Of a DNA stretch of 35,490 nucleotides, positions 1-8,427 are shown piece by piece (positions within the stretch are counted from its first letter, which is position 1; the number at the start of each line of letters is the position of its first letter). Both the position numbers and the translations under genes were made by a program. The stretch covers positions 1-35,490 of the forward strand of contig JAAYCY010000073.1 in the NCBI GenBank assembly GCA_012729535.1. Direction: 5' to 3'. This DNA comes from Methanomicrobiales archaeon. Lineage in GTDB: Archaea; Halobacteriota; Methanomicrobia; Methanomicrobiales; Methanospirillaceae. The notes below the pieces were generated by a model. The model made no database searches, was not told the DNA's origin, and saw only the letters and a program-made list of their open reading frames with translations.

Positions 1-97
1 AACGATATTTCAGAGAAATTAAAAGATTCTACCAGTTTTTTAACTATGAGTGATTGCATGGCATATCTTAATTATAGATCAAACGAATGCAATGGAC

Positions 98-805
98 ATG
101 GCAAAACAAGTACGGTACTCAAACCTGATTATCCTTGTATTAATTGTTGGATTCTTATGTTGTATTGCATCTTCTTCTGCAGCGATAACTGAAAAAAGCG
201 TAAAAAATCTCAATAAACTTGAGAACAAAAATCAGTCAGTAAACATGTTGATGAGTAAAAGCAATGTGGGTTTAACATTATTTGATGGAAAAACAATCAT
301 CCAGAATAAATCGGTAATGACACAAGTAAAACAAAACTTGACTGTTGTTGAGAATCTGCACTCTGAAGTTGCAAAACGATATGACTATCAAAATTGGACT
401 TTACGTCAGTATGCTGATTATGTCGCAGATCCTTCGCATTCAATCGATTACTGGATTACTACTACAAATGGTATTTTAACCGCGGCATCAGAGGGTAAAT
501 TAGGCTATAGCACAGCAACTGATCAGATTATTGGGGATAAAAATAACTGGTATGTATGGGGACTGAGTGATATAATTTCAGAAGAAACTATTCACTTTTT
601 AAATAATTTAAATCGTCAATGGCGTCTTACAATTGACCCGGATGAGAATCATATGTTACTTCAGGAGTGGAATAGACCGCATGGAACGACTCCCGATAAT
701 GAATACATTGTAGCACTTAACCAAAGGGGATTTGGACATTTCGGTGGAACAATTGGAGAACTGGATTACTTTGCCATACACTTATGTCCAGATCCCATCC
801 CTTAA
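98..805 (+). CDS. exported protein of unknown function
   Basis: I do not recognise a family. The N-terminus has a short basic stretch (AKQVRYS), a strong hydrophobic core and small residues ending in SSSAA, which reads as a Sec signal peptide of about 30 residues, so the mature protein is probably outside the membrane. The mature part is hydrophilic, with several Trp and Tyr residues and a Gly-rich tail motif (RGFGHFGG). I chose the ATG at 98 over upstream in-frame ATGs at 50 and 92 because it places charged residues directly before the hydrophobic core, and because a TATA-like TTAATTATAG at 67-76 would start transcription close to 98 (leaderless). The base composition is visibly more AT-rich than most neighbouring genes, which may point to later acquisition. 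The next gene also encodes an exported protein but is separated from it by about 80 bases. Confidence 0.6.
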   Translation: MAKQVRYSNLIILVLIVGFLCCIASSSAAITEKSVKNLNKLENKNQSVNMLMSKSNVGLTLFDGKTIIQNKSVMTQVKQNLTVVENLHSEVAKRYDYQNWTLRQYADYVADPSHSIDYWITTTNGILTAASEGKLGYSTATDQIIGDKNNWYVWGLSDIISEETIHFLNNLNRQWRLTIDPDENHMLLQEWNRPHGTTPDNEYIVALNQRGFGHFGGTIGELDYFAIHLCPDPIP

Positions 806-886
806 GGATTTTTTATGATAAAACTACACATATAAAGTTCATACCTTTTTGAAAAGAATATACCTATCTACACGATAATCTACTAT

Positions 887-1624
887 ATGAAAAAGAATCA
901 TAGTTGTTCGATTCAACAAACATTTTTGCTATTTCTATCGATCATTACCCTTTTGATAACTCCGGTTTTTTCGGATATTATTTCTGAACCACCGGTTATG
1001 TACCAGGCATCCACCTATGCCATGGTAGAATCCGGTAACTATTCAGAGGTTATCACTGTTGATGACATGAAAAATTATGGAACCTTCGGAGTCGGGGGAT
1101 TTGAAGACCTTGACGGAGAACTGACCCAGATTGACGGGGATGTGTATCAGATTAAACATGACGGAACGGTCCTTGAGCCTGAAGGAGATACCGGAATATG
1201 TTTTGCAAATACCATCACATTTGACCCGGAATATGTCATCAATCTCAATGAAACCATGAATGAAGATTCCCTGCTTTCAAACATCCATGATTCATTCCCG
1301 GATGAAAATGTCATATATGCGTTCAGAATTGACGGAATTTTCCCGAATATCACGGTCAGGAGTGTTCCACACCAGGAAGAGCCCTATCCACCGCTCAGTG
1401 AAGTTGTCGAAGACCAGTCAGTATTTCACCTGCACAACATCTCCGGGACCGTTAGCGGGTTCTGGTTCCCGGAGTGGATGCAGGGAGTCAATTATGCAGG
1501 ATTCCATACCCATTTTATCACCGATGCCCGGGATGCAGGCGGCCATGTCCTGGATATGACCACAGAAGATGTAGCAGTCTCCATCCAGCCGATATACACG
1601 TTTACTATGATTCTTTCGGATTAA
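887..1624 (+). CDS. budA: alpha-acetolactate decarboxylase, exported
   Basis: The enzyme family converts (S)-2-acetolactate to (R)-acetoin and CO2. The recognisable core is present: GTFGVGGFEDLDGELTQIDG near residue 65-80, a VYQI/DG segment, RSVPHQEEPYPPL, GTVSGFWFPEWMQGVNYAGFH and GGHVLD. The zinc-ligand pattern is intact: His207, His209 and His220, with the same spacing (2 and 11) as the three zinc histidines of the characterised Bacillus enzyme. Length after the leader matches the family (about 215-240 aa). A signal peptide of about 28 residues (basic start, hydrophobic core, ending near VFSD) suggests export, as in some Bacillus versions. The start at 887 has no Shine-Dalgarno; a TATA-like GAATATACC at 856-864 fits a leaderless transcript. 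No acetolactate synthase is adjacent, so the substrate source is not shown by context. Confidence 0.9.
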   Translation: MKKNHSCSIQQTFLLFLSIITLLITPVFSDIISEPPVMYQASTYAMVESGNYSEVITVDDMKNYGTFGVGGFEDLDGELTQIDGDVYQIKHDGTVLEPEGDTGICFANTITFDPEYVINLNETMNEDSLLSNIHDSFPDENVIYAFRIDGIFPNITVRSVPHQEEPYPPLSEVVEDQSVFHLHNISGTVSGFWFPEWMQGVNYAGFHTHFITDARDAGGHVLDMTTEDVAVSIQPIYTFTMILSD

Positions 1625-1633
1625 AAAAGAGAA

Positions 1634-2104
1634 TTAACTGATAGGGATGTCACCTCCTGACTCCTTACCAGATTTTTTAAATTTTACCTCCAGAACTCCA
1701 TTTTCAAAGGTTGCACTGGCGTTTTCCTCCGTTACTTCAACTGGAAGAGGAACACTCCGGCTGACTGAACCAAAGAATCGTTCCCTGATAAAAAAGTCTT
1801 TTTCTTCCTGTTCTTTCTCATCAGTCCGTTCGCAGGAGATCTGAAGAAGGTTTGGCCTTACAAGACGGATTTTGACATTCTCCTTGCTGCATCCGGGAAG
1901 ATCGGCCTTGGCAACTACCATATCATCTTCCTGTTTTACATCAATGGTAAAGCCACCTGAAAAGACCGGGGCCAGTTCACGTCCTCCCTGAGAATATGCA
2001 GGGTATGTAGGGAGGAGTGACTGAAACCTGTTTTCCATCTCGGCAAACATATTATCCAGTTCACCCCTGAACATGTTGAACGGATCACGTTTGATGATTG
2101 CCAT
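1634..2104 (-). CDS. Hsp20/alpha-crystallin small heat-shock protein
   Basis: This is a small heat-shock chaperone that holds unfolding proteins as oligomers in the cytoplasm. It has the standard layout: a variable N-terminal arm (MAIIKRDPFNMFRGELDNMF), a central alpha-crystallin domain beginning near GGFTIDVKQEDDMVVAKADLPG, the family's conserved A-x-x-x-n-GVL motif (ATFENGVLEV) near the end, and a C-terminal PIS tail resembling the I-x-I/V anchor. At 156 aa it has normal length. Two ATGs are possible (2110 and 2104). The GAGGAG at 2116-2111 touches the first but sits 6 nt before the second, so 2104 is the better start. A TATA-like stretch lies near 2164-2153, and a 7-bp inverted repeat (2117-2135) lies between it and the ribosome site. 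The gene is convergent with the acetolactate decarboxylase gene. Confidence 0.93.
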   Translation of the reverse strand: MAIIKRDPFNMFRGELDNMFAEMENRFQSLLPTYPAYSQGGRELAPVFSGGFTIDVKQEDDMVVAKADLPGCSKENVKIRLVRPNLLQISCERTDEKEQEEKDFFIRERFFGSVSRSVPLPVEVTEENASATFENGVLEVKFKKSGKESGGDIPIS

Positions 2105-2116
2105 ATACATCTCCTC

Positions 2117-2135
2117 TTGTCTGAGTAACAGACAA
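2117..2135 (-). promoter_or_regulatory. inverted repeat in front of the hsp20 ribosome site
   Basis: TTGTCTG, a 5-nt spacer and CAGACAA form a perfect 7-bp inverted repeat directly upstream of the GAGGAG Shine-Dalgarno of the small heat-shock gene. The predicted transcription start (about 22-27 nt from the TATA-like stretch at 2164-2153) falls inside or next to it. It could be a repressor operator or a 5'-leader hairpin. No equivalent copy was seen upstream of grpE. Confidence 0.45.
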
Positions 2136-2275
2136 ATCTTCTATAGGTGTACTAAAACATAAAATTTTGGACCATGATTTCAGGAAATATCAGTTCTTTT
2201 TTATAAAAACACTTAAATTCCACCGTTTCACCAACTATGTAAAGAGATTTATTCACAGCCATACCAGACCTATCT

Positions 2276-2590
2276 ATGTCAGGATTGATTCCCACAGTAT
2301 GTGGAATGTACTGCGATGAATGCGATCACTATGAACAAGACTGCCAGGGATGTGATGAATCAGAAGGGACGATATTCTGGAATGAATACGTTGACATTGA
2401 ATGCTGCCCGGTCTATGACTGCTGTGTTAACAAGAAACACCTGGTGCATTGTGGACAATGTGATGAAATGCCCTGTGAGCGGTATTTCAGGTTCCGCGAT
2501 CCCGGTGTCACCGAGGAAGAGGCAAAACAAGTACTCGAAAAGCAAAAAGCCTGTTTAGCCAGGAGAGTTCAAGAAGAAAAGAAATTGTAA
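2276..2590 (+). CDS. Cys-rich DUF3795-type protein
   Basis: This 104-aa protein of unknown function carries about a dozen cysteines in pairs: CGMYCDECDHYEQDCQGC at the N-terminus, then ECCPVYDCCVNKK and HCGQCDEMPCERY, followed by a Lys/Glu-rich helical tail. The C-G-x-x-C-x-x-C opening and the C-x-x-C-x-x-x-PC segment are typical of the DUF3795 family, common in anaerobes and presumed to bind metal (zinc or Fe-S; not shown by the sequence). The start at 2276 gives the expected family N-terminus. There is no obvious Shine-Dalgarno; an AT-rich TATA-like stretch lies near 2246-2256. It is a single gene, divergent from hsp20. Confidence 0.8.
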   Translation: MSGLIPTVCGMYCDECDHYEQDCQGCDESEGTIFWNEYVDIECCPVYDCCVNKKHLVHCGQCDEMPCERYFRFRDPGVTEEEAKQVLEKQKACLARRVQEEKKL

Positions 2591-2625
2591 CCAGATCCTG
2601 TTTCGCTCTTTGTCGATTGAGTCTT

Positions 2626-2662
2626 CGTTAATTATATAACTCCCCTGGATCCTAGTGTACTA
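2626..2662 (+). promoter_or_regulatory. promoter and possible operator of the regulator/mevalonate operon
   Basis: CGTTAATTATATAAC (2626-2640) contains the TATA box TTATATAA at 2632-2639, followed by TCCCCTG. A dyad TAGTGTACTA at 2653-2662 covers the expected transcription start, just before the ATG at 2665, so the mRNA is probably leaderless. The same 15 bases, followed by CCCCTG and a similar AGTA/TACT dyad, recur at 6066-6102. Confidence 0.65.
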
Positions 2663-2664
2663 AC

Positions 2665-3375
2665 ATGGAATCGGGACTTCGTCATCGGCTCGCAGAGAAG
2701 ATGGCGGGGGAGATAACACTTTCTGATTCTCCGGGAAAAACCCTGAAAAAATGGCGACTGAGTTTTGACATTTCCCAGGGTCAGCTCTCCGAATTTCTGG
2801 GTGTTTCGCCATCGGTCATCAGTGACTACGAGAGCGGAAGGAGAAAAAGTCCGGGCACTGCGATAATCGGCCGGATTGTTGATAGTATTCTTGCCATTGA
2901 TGAGGGAAAAGGCGGGAGATATATCCATAAATATGCATCCCTGCTTTTTACCGAGATGGGAGACGGAGTCATCTATGACCTCCATGATTACAAAAATCCC
3001 ATTGTACTGTCAACATTCGCAGATGTTATCAGTGCCGAGGTTATATCCGGCCAGGTAAATCTGAGCATTTACGGGTATACGGTAATTGACAGCCTCAAGG
3101 CAATTATGAACCTTACCGCAAGCGAATTTAACCGGATATACGGATGGAGCACTGAGCGGGCGCTCATTTTCACCGGAGTTTCTAACGGAAAGTCACCTAT
3201 GGTGGCTATCCGGGTTACTCCCTTCAAGCCCCGGTGCGTAGTGCTTCATGGTATTGAATCCTGTAATGTTCATCCAATTGTGCCAAAAATGGCAGATAAG
3301 GATAACATTACCCTGATGTGTACGAAACAGGGGATTGAAGATATCGTGGAGAGACTGAGGGAAGAAAAATGGTAG
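2665..3375 (+). CDS. HTH (XRE-type) transcriptional regulator, COG1709-like
   Basis: This is a predicted DNA-binding regulator. Residues about 25-65 form a Cro/CI-type helix-turn-helix: [33 protein letters not shown] is the typical fold with the recognition helix around [10 protein letters not shown]. The rest (about residues 80-236) is an uncharacterised sensor-like part with alternating hydrophobic strands ([41 protein letters not shown]). In many methanogens a regulator of this type is the first gene before HMG-CoA synthase. Here its stop overlaps the HMG-CoA synthase start by 7 nt, which implies translational coupling. Control of its own operon, and perhaps of the short ORF at 6121 that has a similar promoter, is inference from the shared promoter and dyad. 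Confidence 0.85.
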   Translation: MESGLRHRLAEKMAGEITLSDSPGKTLKKWRLSFDISQGQLSEFLGVSPSVISDYESGRRKSPGTAIIGRIVDSILAIDEGKGGRYIHKYASLLFTEMGDGVIYDLHDYKNPIVLSTFADVISAEVISGQVNLSIYGYTVIDSLKAIMNLTASEFNRIYGWSTERALIFTGVSNGKSPMVAIRVTPFKPRCVVLHGIESCNVHPIVPKMADKDNITLMCTKQGIEDIVERLREEKW

Positions 3376-4421
3376 GAATCATCTCGTACGGTGCATATAT
3401 TCCACGCTACCGTATAAAAGTAGAAGAGATAGCCCGGGTATGGGGTGCTAATGGCACTGAAATATCAAGGGGACTTGGCGTGTATGAAAAAGCACTGCCA
3501 GACATGGATGAAGACACGATCACCATCTCTGTTGAGGCTGCACGGGCTGCAATGGCCAGAAGAAAAGTAGATCCTGTGGAGATTGGTGCCGTTTACGTTG
3601 GTTCAGAGTCTCATCCTTACGCGGTGAAACCTACCGCAGTAACCGTTGGTGAAGCTATCGGGGCTACTCCGGTAATGACCGCAGCAGACTACGAATTTGC
3701 CTGCAAGGCAGGAACTGCAGCGATTCAGACCTCTATGGGACTGGTAAAATCAGGCATGGTTACATACTCTGTCGCAATCGGTGCTGATGTTGCCCAGGGA
3801 GAACCAGGCGATGCTCTTGAATATACCGCAGCAGCCGGTGGAGCAGCGATGATTATCGGGAACAAAGACCCGATTGCAGAAATTAATCATACCTGTTCAT
3901 TCACAACTGATACCCCTGACTTCTGGAGACGTGAAAACAAACCATATCCAAGACACGGTGGACGGTTTACCGGAGAACCTGCATATTTCAAGCATGTTGT
4001 CGGAGCTTCAAAACTAATGCTTGAAAAGATGGGAACAAAACCATCTGACTATACGTATGCGGTATTCCACCAGCCTAACGGAAAATTCCCGGTTCAGGCA
4101 GCATCCATGCTCGGGTTTTCCATGGACCAGATTAAGCCGGGTCTTGCAGTAACCTACCTTGGAAACACGTATTCAGGTGCCTCGATGGTCGGTCTTTCTG
4201 CTGTTTTGGACAATGCAAAACCAGGTGACCGAATCTTTATGACCAGTTATGGATCAGGTTCAGGAAGTGATTCATTTGACATTACCGTTACTGACGTAAT
4301 AAACTCTGATCTCTTTAACCGTGATGCAGCACCGACAGTATCCGCCCTCCTTGCAGACAAGAAACTGGTGGACTATGCAGTTTATGCCAAACACAAAGGC
4401 AAAGTGGTGATGATGGAATGA
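3369..4421 (+). CDS. hydroxymethylglutaryl-CoA synthase, archaeal type
   Basis: It condenses acetyl-CoA with acetoacetyl-CoA to HMG-CoA, the second step of the mevalonate route to archaeal isoprenoid lipids. The 350-aa length is the archaeal size. The thiolase-fold active site is visible: Glu80 in [12 protein letters not shown], the nucleophile Cys112 in [11 protein letters not shown], the His in the FHQPNGKFP motif, and the Gly-rich [11 protein letters not shown] and [10 protein letters not shown] segments. The gene overlaps the regulator upstream by 7 nt and the thiolase downstream by 4 nt (ATGA), so the set is one operon. In Methanothermococcus the thiolase, HMG-CoA synthase and DUF35 protein form a substrate-channelling complex; the same three genes in the same order here suggest the same assembly. 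Confidence 0.96.
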   Translation: MVGIISYGAYIPRYRIKVEEIARVWGANGTEISRGLGVYEKALPDMDEDTITISVEAARAAMARRKVDPVEIGAVYVGSESHPYAVKPTAVTVGEAIGATPVMTAADYEFACKAGTAAIQTSMGLVKSGMVTYSVAIGADVAQGEPGDALEYTAAAGGAAMIIGNKDPIAEINHTCSFTTDTPDFWRRENKPYPRHGGRFTGEPAYFKHVVGASKLMLEKMGTKPSDYTYAVFHQPNGKFPVQAASMLGFSMDQIKPGLAVTYLGNTYSGASMVGLSAVLDNAKPGDRIFMTSYGSGSGSDSFDITVTDVINSDLFNRDAAPTVSALLADKKLVDYAVYAKHKGKVVMME

Positions 4422-5581
4422 GAGAAGTTGCAGTAATTGGCGTGGGCTGTACTAAATTCGGAGAAAAATGGGAGAGTTCATTTAGAAACCTCTTTGTTGA
4501 AGCAGGAGCCCTTGCCCTTGAGGATGCCAACATCTCCGGTGAGCAGATTGATGAGATCTTTGTCGGAAACATGAGTGCCGGACGATTCGTAGAGCAGGAG
4601 CATATTGGTGCCCTTATCGCCGACTATGCCGGACTTGCAACCAACAATATCCCGGCTACCCGTGTTGAAGCCGCCTGTGCATCAGGAGGGCTTTCTTTTA
4701 AACAAGCATATACCGCTGTTGCATCGGGGATGTCAGATATCGTGGTTGCAGCAGGTGTTGAGAAGATGACCGATGTTGGAACCGAGGTAACGACAGATGT
4801 TCTTGCAGCAGCTGCTGACCGTGAGTGGGAGGGAATTGCAGGAGTTACGTTCCCTGGCCTTTATGCTATGATTGCTACCGATTACATGCACCGGTACGGT
4901 CTTACCCGGGAACAACTTGCCCAGGTTGCCGTAAAAAACCATGAAAACGGTGCAAAGAATCCGAATGCACAGTTTCAAAAACCGATTACCCTTGACACGG
5001 TTTTAAACTCCACCCTGGTAGCAGATCCTCTCCGCTTGTTTGACTGTTCACCGGTTACTGACGGGGCAGCAGCAGTTATCCTGGCACCCCTTGACCGTGC
5101 ACGGGAATTTACCGATACTCCTATCAAAGTTCTCGGAGCAGGACAGGCATCAAGCACCATCGCTCTCCATGACCGAAAGGATATTTCCACGATTGATGCA
5201 ACGGTTGCAGCAGGAAACCGTGCATTTAAGATGGCAGGTGTTGAACGGAAAGATATCGGTTTTGTCGAGGTCCATGACTGTTTCACGATTGCCGAGATAT
5301 GTGCCATCGAAGATCTTGGCTTTTGTAAGAAAGGTGAGGCAGGCAGACTGACCGAAGAAGGACAGACCGCAATCGGTGGAAAGATCCCAATCAATCCGAG
5401 TGGCGGTCTGAAAGCCTGTGGTCACCCGGTTGGAGCAACAGGAATAAAACAGGTCTATGAGACCGTAAAACAGCTTCGTGGTGATGCAAAAGGCAGGCAG
5501 ATTGACACAGAAATCGGTATGACTCATAATGTGGGTGGTACCGGAGCAACGGTTGTCTGTCATATATTCGGGAGGGCATAA
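4418..5581 (+). CDS. acetyl-CoA C-acetyltransferase (archaeal thiolase)
   Basis: It makes acetoacetyl-CoA from two acetyl-CoA, the first mevalonate step. The thiolase landmarks are all present in 387 aa: the acyl-enzyme Cys87 in [26 protein letters not shown] near residue 285-305, [17 protein letters not shown] near 330-345, and a terminal [12 protein letters not shown]. The N-terminal [14 protein letters not shown] is typical of the archaeal/SCP-x branch rather than the bacterial PhaA branch. The start overlaps the HMG-CoA synthase stop by 4 nt, and the DUF35 gene follows after one base. Confidence 0.96.
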   Translation: MREVAVIGVGCTKFGEKWESSFRNLFVEAGALALEDANISGEQIDEIFVGNMSAGRFVEQEHIGALIADYAGLATNNIPATRVEAACASGGLSFKQAYTAVASGMSDIVVAAGVEKMTDVGTEVTTDVLAAAADREWEGIAGVTFPGLYAMIATDYMHRYGLTREQLAQVAVKNHENGAKNPNAQFQKPITLDTVLNSTLVADPLRLFDCSPVTDGAAAVILAPLDRAREFTDTPIKVLGAGQASSTIALHDRKDISTIDATVAAGNRAFKMAGVERKDIGFVEVHDCFTIAEICAIEDLGFCKKGEAGRLTEEGQTAIGGKIPINPSGGLKACGHPVGATGIKQVYETVKQLRGDAKGRQIDTEIGMTHNVGGTGATVVCHIFGRA

Positions 5582-5582
5582 G

Positions 5583-5972
5583 ATGTCAGTTGCACGATTC
5601 TGGAGAAAACAGCAGAACCGGTACAACCTTATCGGAACACACTGCACTACATGCGGGAAATATTTTTATCCGCCCCGTGCTTTCTGCCCGGACTGCAGAA
5701 GAGACGGTAAGATTGTCGAACACCAGTTCAAGGGAACCGGAAAGGTTGTGACGTACTCCATCATCCGGAGTTCTTCAGGAAACTTTAAGCTCCTGACTCC
5801 CTATGTCCTTGCCATCATTGAACTAGATGAGGGTTCACGGCTTACTTCCCACATTATCTGTGAGATTGATAAGGTATACATTGGAATGCCGGTTAAGAGG
5901 GTCTTTAGGAAACTAGGAGAGGAAGGATCCAGCGGCGCAATCCATTACGGGACAAAATTTGTCCCTGCATAA
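5583..5972 (+). CDS. DUF35 Zn-ribbon/OB-fold protein, thiolase-HMGCS scaffold
   Basis: This 129-aa protein has a rubredoxin-like zinc ribbon (Cys21, Cys24, Cys35, Cys38 in CTTCGKYFYPPRAFCPDC) followed by an OB-fold (GTGKVVTYSIIRSSSGNFKLLTPYVLAIIELDEGSRL). In archaea this family bridges thiolase and HMG-CoA synthase and holds part of the shared CoA-binding site. The reading frame stays open upstream to 5529 inside the thiolase gene, but the ATG at 5583 gives the family N-terminus and has a GGAGGG 6 nt ahead of it. It is the last gene of the regulator/mevalonate operon, with a hairpin plus T-runs at its end. Confidence 0.92.
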   Translation: MSVARFWRKQQNRYNLIGTHCTTCGKYFYPPRAFCPDCRRDGKIVEHQFKGTGKVVTYSIIRSSSGNFKLLTPYVLAIIELDEGSRLTSHIICEIDKVYIGMPVKRVFRKLGEEGSSGAIHYGTKFVPA

Positions 5973-5979
5973 CTTTTTT
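5949..5979 (+). terminator. terminator of the mevalonate-entry operon
   Basis: GGGACAAA and TTTGTCCC form a perfect 8-bp inverted repeat with a single-base centre (5949-5965), overlapping the last codons of the DUF35 gene. A run of six T follows at 5974-5979, with further T-runs at 5985-5989 and 6002-6006. Hairpin plus T-run is a plausible end for the operon transcript. Confidence 0.55.
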
Positions 5980-6065
5980 GCACGTTTTTATTTGATTTCT
6001 GTTTTTCATCACATTGTCCATAGTATATGATTTATAGGCACGTTTAACAGATGTCGATATGCCAT

Positions 6066-6102
6066 ACGTTAATTATATAACCCCTGCAGAGTAGTATTAC
6101 TT
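6066..6102 (+). promoter_or_regulatory. second copy of the mevalonate-type promoter
   Basis: CGTTAATTATATAAC followed by CCCTG repeats the promoter at 2626 almost base for base, with the TATA box TTATATAA at about 6073-6080. An AGTATTACT dyad at 6093-6101 sits where transcription should start, as TAGTGTACTA does in the first copy (about 2 nt closer to the TATA box here). It drives the short ORF at 6121 or an RNA covering it. Confidence 0.6.
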
Positions 6103-6120
6103 ATCACACCGCCATCATCG

Positions 6121-6228
6121 ATGGCAGGAGAACTACCGGCATGTTATGTGCCTGAAGAACCACTCCGAACTCAAAGCGTTCTTACAATCCTCCTTCCCGG
6201 GATTATCCCGGGTTTCATGCTACTCTAA
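6121..6228 (+). CDS. possible 35-aa small protein
   Basis: An ATG-to-TAA frame of 35 codons lies 20-30 nt after the mevalonate-type promoter. The N-terminal half is polar (AGELPACYVPEEPLRTQ). The C-terminal half is a hydrophobic run rich in Leu, Ile, Pro and Gly (SVLTILLPGIIPGFMLL), which could insert in a membrane as a tail anchor. There is no clear Shine-Dalgarno. The frame contains a perfect 17-nt palindrome (6196-6212) that encodes LPGIIPG. It may be a real small membrane protein, a leader peptide of a regulated RNA, or chance. I recognise no family. Malic enzyme follows 63 bases later with its own TATA box. Confidence 0.4.
   Translation: MAGELPACYVPEEPLRTQSVLTILLPGIIPGFMLL
6196..6212. 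repeat. 17-nt perfect palindrome inside the short ORF
   Basis: CCCGGGAT, a single T and ATCCCGGG pair perfectly over 8 bp. In RNA this would be a tight GC-rich hairpin near the end of the short transcript. It is similar in design (8-bp arms, one-base centre) to the terminator at 5949-5965. Confidence 0.5.
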
Positions 6229-6243
6229 CAGATAATTTCCTCC

Positions 6244-6254
6244 CTTTTATATGA
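6244..6254 (+). promoter_or_regulatory. TATA box for malic enzyme
   Basis: CTTTTATATGA lies 38-48 nt before the malic enzyme ATG. A GGTGA at 6275-6279 could serve as a weak ribosome site with long spacing. Confidence 0.4.
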
Positions 6255-6291
6255 GCAAACATTCATATCCAACCGGTGAGATTCATTTTTC

Positions 6292-7500
6292 ATGGATATA
6301 GACAGAGAGGAGATTGCACATAAATCACTCATTCTGCATCTGGAACATCAGGGAAAACTTGAAATAAAATCCAGGGTTCCGGTAAAAACCCGTGAAGACC
6401 TCTCACTTGCCTATACCCCGGGGGTAGCACATGTCTGCAGGTACATTGCAGAAGATAAAAACCGGGCATTTACCTGTACCCTCAAACACAATACTATAGC
6501 AATCGTTACCGACGGAACTGCCGTATTAGGACTTGGAAATATCGGACCATATGCTGCTATCCCGGTTATGGAAGGAAAGGCAATTCTCTTCAAGGAATTC
6601 GCCGATATTGATGCTTTTCCCATCTGTATCAAAGGGGATCATGAAGACCTCATTGGTCATATCAGGAGTATTGCCCCGGTTTTCGGGGGAATAAACCTTG
6701 AAGACATCTCTGCCCCCCGCTGTTTTGAGATTGAAGAAGAACTCCAGGATTTAGGCATTCCTGTAATGCATGATGACCAGCATGGTGCCGCTATCGCCGT
6801 TATGGCAGCTCTTCTCAATGCCTGCCGGGTGACTGGTAAACGGTACAGAGATCTCACAGTGGTCGTGTCTGGTGCCGGGGCTGCAGGATATGCTATATGC
6901 AGGCTACTCAAGTGTATCGGCTATGAGGGAGAAGAATGCCATGCAGTAAAAGAATTGATTGTATGTGACCGCACGGGCATTATTTACCGGGGAAGGCCGG
7001 GATTATACCACAATATCTATAAGTACCTCCTCGGAGATGAAACAAACCTGAATCTGCGGAAAGGGACTCTTGCCGATGCCCTTATCGGGGCTGACGTGTT
7101 TGTCGGGGTTTCTGATGCAAACCTGGTTACCGCAGAGATGATCCGGACCATGAACACGGATCCGATTGTGCTGGCCCTTGCAAACCCGACTCCGGAGATA
7201 GTACCGGACGAAGCAAAGGCAGGGGGTGCTGCCATCATTGGAACCGGACGTTCAGACTATCCTAACCAGGTAAACAATGTCCTGGTATTTCCAGGAATCT
7301 TCCGGGGAGCCCTTGATGCCGGTGCAACAAAGATAACCGAAGAGATGAAGGTTGCTGCTGCATATGCCATCGCAAAATATGTAAAAGATCCAAAACCAGA
7401 CCGTATACTTCCAGATCCACTGGACCGGGGAGTGGCACAGGCGGTTGCAGGAGCGGTTGCTGATACGGCACGGAAATGTGGGTGTGTGAGAAAGATTTGA
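6292..7500 (+). CDS. malic enzyme (malate dehydrogenase, decarboxylating)
   Basis: It oxidatively decarboxylates malate to pyruvate and CO2 with NAD(P)+. At 402 aa it is the short bacterial/archaeal form without the phosphotransacetylase-like C-terminal domain. Landmarks: the catalytic Tyr41 in [11 protein letters not shown], the Lys in [16 protein letters not shown], the metal-site acidic residues in [14 protein letters not shown], the HDDQHGAA motif, the Rossmann loop [11 protein letters not shown] and the ALANPTPEI segment. A Cys-containing loop ([13 protein letters not shown]) after the Rossmann start is slightly longer than in many homologues. It appears to be transcribed alone and probably links C4 acids to pyruvate for biosynthesis. 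Confidence 0.95.
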   Translation: MDIDREEIAHKSLILHLEHQGKLEIKSRVPVKTREDLSLAYTPGVAHVCRYIAEDKNRAFTCTLKHNTIAIVTDGTAVLGLGNIGPYAAIPVMEGKAILFKEFADIDAFPICIKGDHEDLIGHIRSIAPVFGGINLEDISAPRCFEIEEELQDLGIPVMHDDQHGAAIAVMAALLNACRVTGKRYRDLTVVVSGAGAAGYAICRLLKCIGYEGEECHAVKELIVCDRTGIIYRGRPGLYHNIYKYLLGDETNLNLRKGTLADALIGADVFVGVSDANLVTAEMIRTMNTDPIVLALANPTPEIVPDEAKAGGAAIIGTGRSDYPNQVNNVLVFPGIFRGALDAGATKITEEMKVAAAYAIAKYVKDPKPDRILPDPLDRGVAQAVAGAVADTARKCGCVRKI

Positions 7501-7857
7501 CAGCCAGGAAAATACAATCCTTATGGACCATACCAGTATAACAACAATATTCATAATATGGAAACCTTGAGCCTGTTACACTGATATCAGAGGAACAATT
7601 CCATCTTTGGTAATCAGACCGGAAAAAAACCATTGAAAAAGTGATTCAGGAGATCAATTCGGGGAAATTGCCGGCAATGCTACGATCACCGAAGTGATGG
7701 GTACCGGGGTATCAGCTTCCCGTGATCACCATGAGAATACCTGCAATGGAAATCCCTGTCCCATATACAGGAGAGGTTCACCTTCCTTTCCGGCTGAATC
7801 CATCCAAACTATACCCATAACAATCATACCCTTCTCCTCATTAGTACCCAGTTCAGG
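7501..7857. other. intergenic stretch without a recognisable gene
   Basis: No frame gives a convincing protein. A short plus-strand stretch near 7632-7700 reads as a plausible helix (TIEKVIQEINSGKLPAML) but is quickly broken by stops, so this may be an eroded gene end. No RNA or repeat was seen. Confidence 0.4.
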
Positions 7858-8427
7858 TCATGAGATCCAGCGGATCTTCTTCTCCAGGTCTGGATCGAAG
7901 ACCGAATGGGGTCCCGGCATCTCTTGTGGATATCCGAGCGGGGTGATGGCAACCAGGGTGAGGTTCTCAGGGATCTCCAGAATCTTCCGGAGAAAAGGCT
8001 CATCTTCCAGTGGTCCGCCCATCCAGCAGGTTCCAAGGCCAAGAGCGGTTGCTGCAAGCAGAAGGTTTTCCATCGCTGCACTGGCACTCTCCAGGTAAGC
8101 CCGCTGAAAGTTCGGGAGGTCACTTATGGTGCAGAGAACCACAATCGCCACCGGAGCACCGCCATAGGTCCGGGCAAAGGTGACAACTTCAGCTGGGAGT
8201 TCTTCTCCCCGGGTTTTTTGAATCCGGTCAACAACTCGTTCAAAACTTACACCTAGCTCCCTGATTAGATCACCGGTGACCACGAGAAACTCCCAGGGTT
8301 TGTGGTTCATCGCAGACGGGGCCATATTGGCTGCCTGGAGAATCCTGGTGATATCAGCAGGCGGGACTGGGTCGGGAAGATATTTCCTGACCGATCGTCT
8401 CTTGCAGAGAGTATCGAAGAAATCCAT
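7858..8427 (-). CDS. nitroreductase-family FMN oxidoreductase
   Basis: This is a flavin (FMN) oxidoreductase of the nitroreductase superfamily, 189 aa, close to the family norm. The N-terminal CKRRSVRKYLPDPVP is the FMN phosphate-binding motif. APSAMNHKPWEFLVV is the second FMN/dimer motif. AMENLLLAATALGLGTCWMGG and ITPLGYPQEMPGP are the C-terminal FMN loop segments. The natural substrate cannot be read from the sequence; these enzymes reduce nitroaromatics, quinones or other acceptors, or serve in cofactor chemistry. It stands alone, with non-coding DNA on both sides. Confidence 0.92.
   Translation of the reverse strand: MDFFDTLCKRRSVRKYLPDPVPPADITRILQAANMAPSAMNHKPWEFLVVTGDLIRELGVSFERVVDRIQKTRGEELPAEVVTFARTYGGAPVAIVVLCTISDLPNFQRAYLESASAAMENLLLAATALGLGTCWMGGPLEDEPFLRKILEIPENLTLVAITPLGYPQEMPGPHSVFDPDLEKKIRWIS

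Noticed and set aside
7694-8256. Plus-strand ORFs opposite the nitroreductase
   Set aside because: They are antisense shadows of the clearly recognisable nitroreductase gene.
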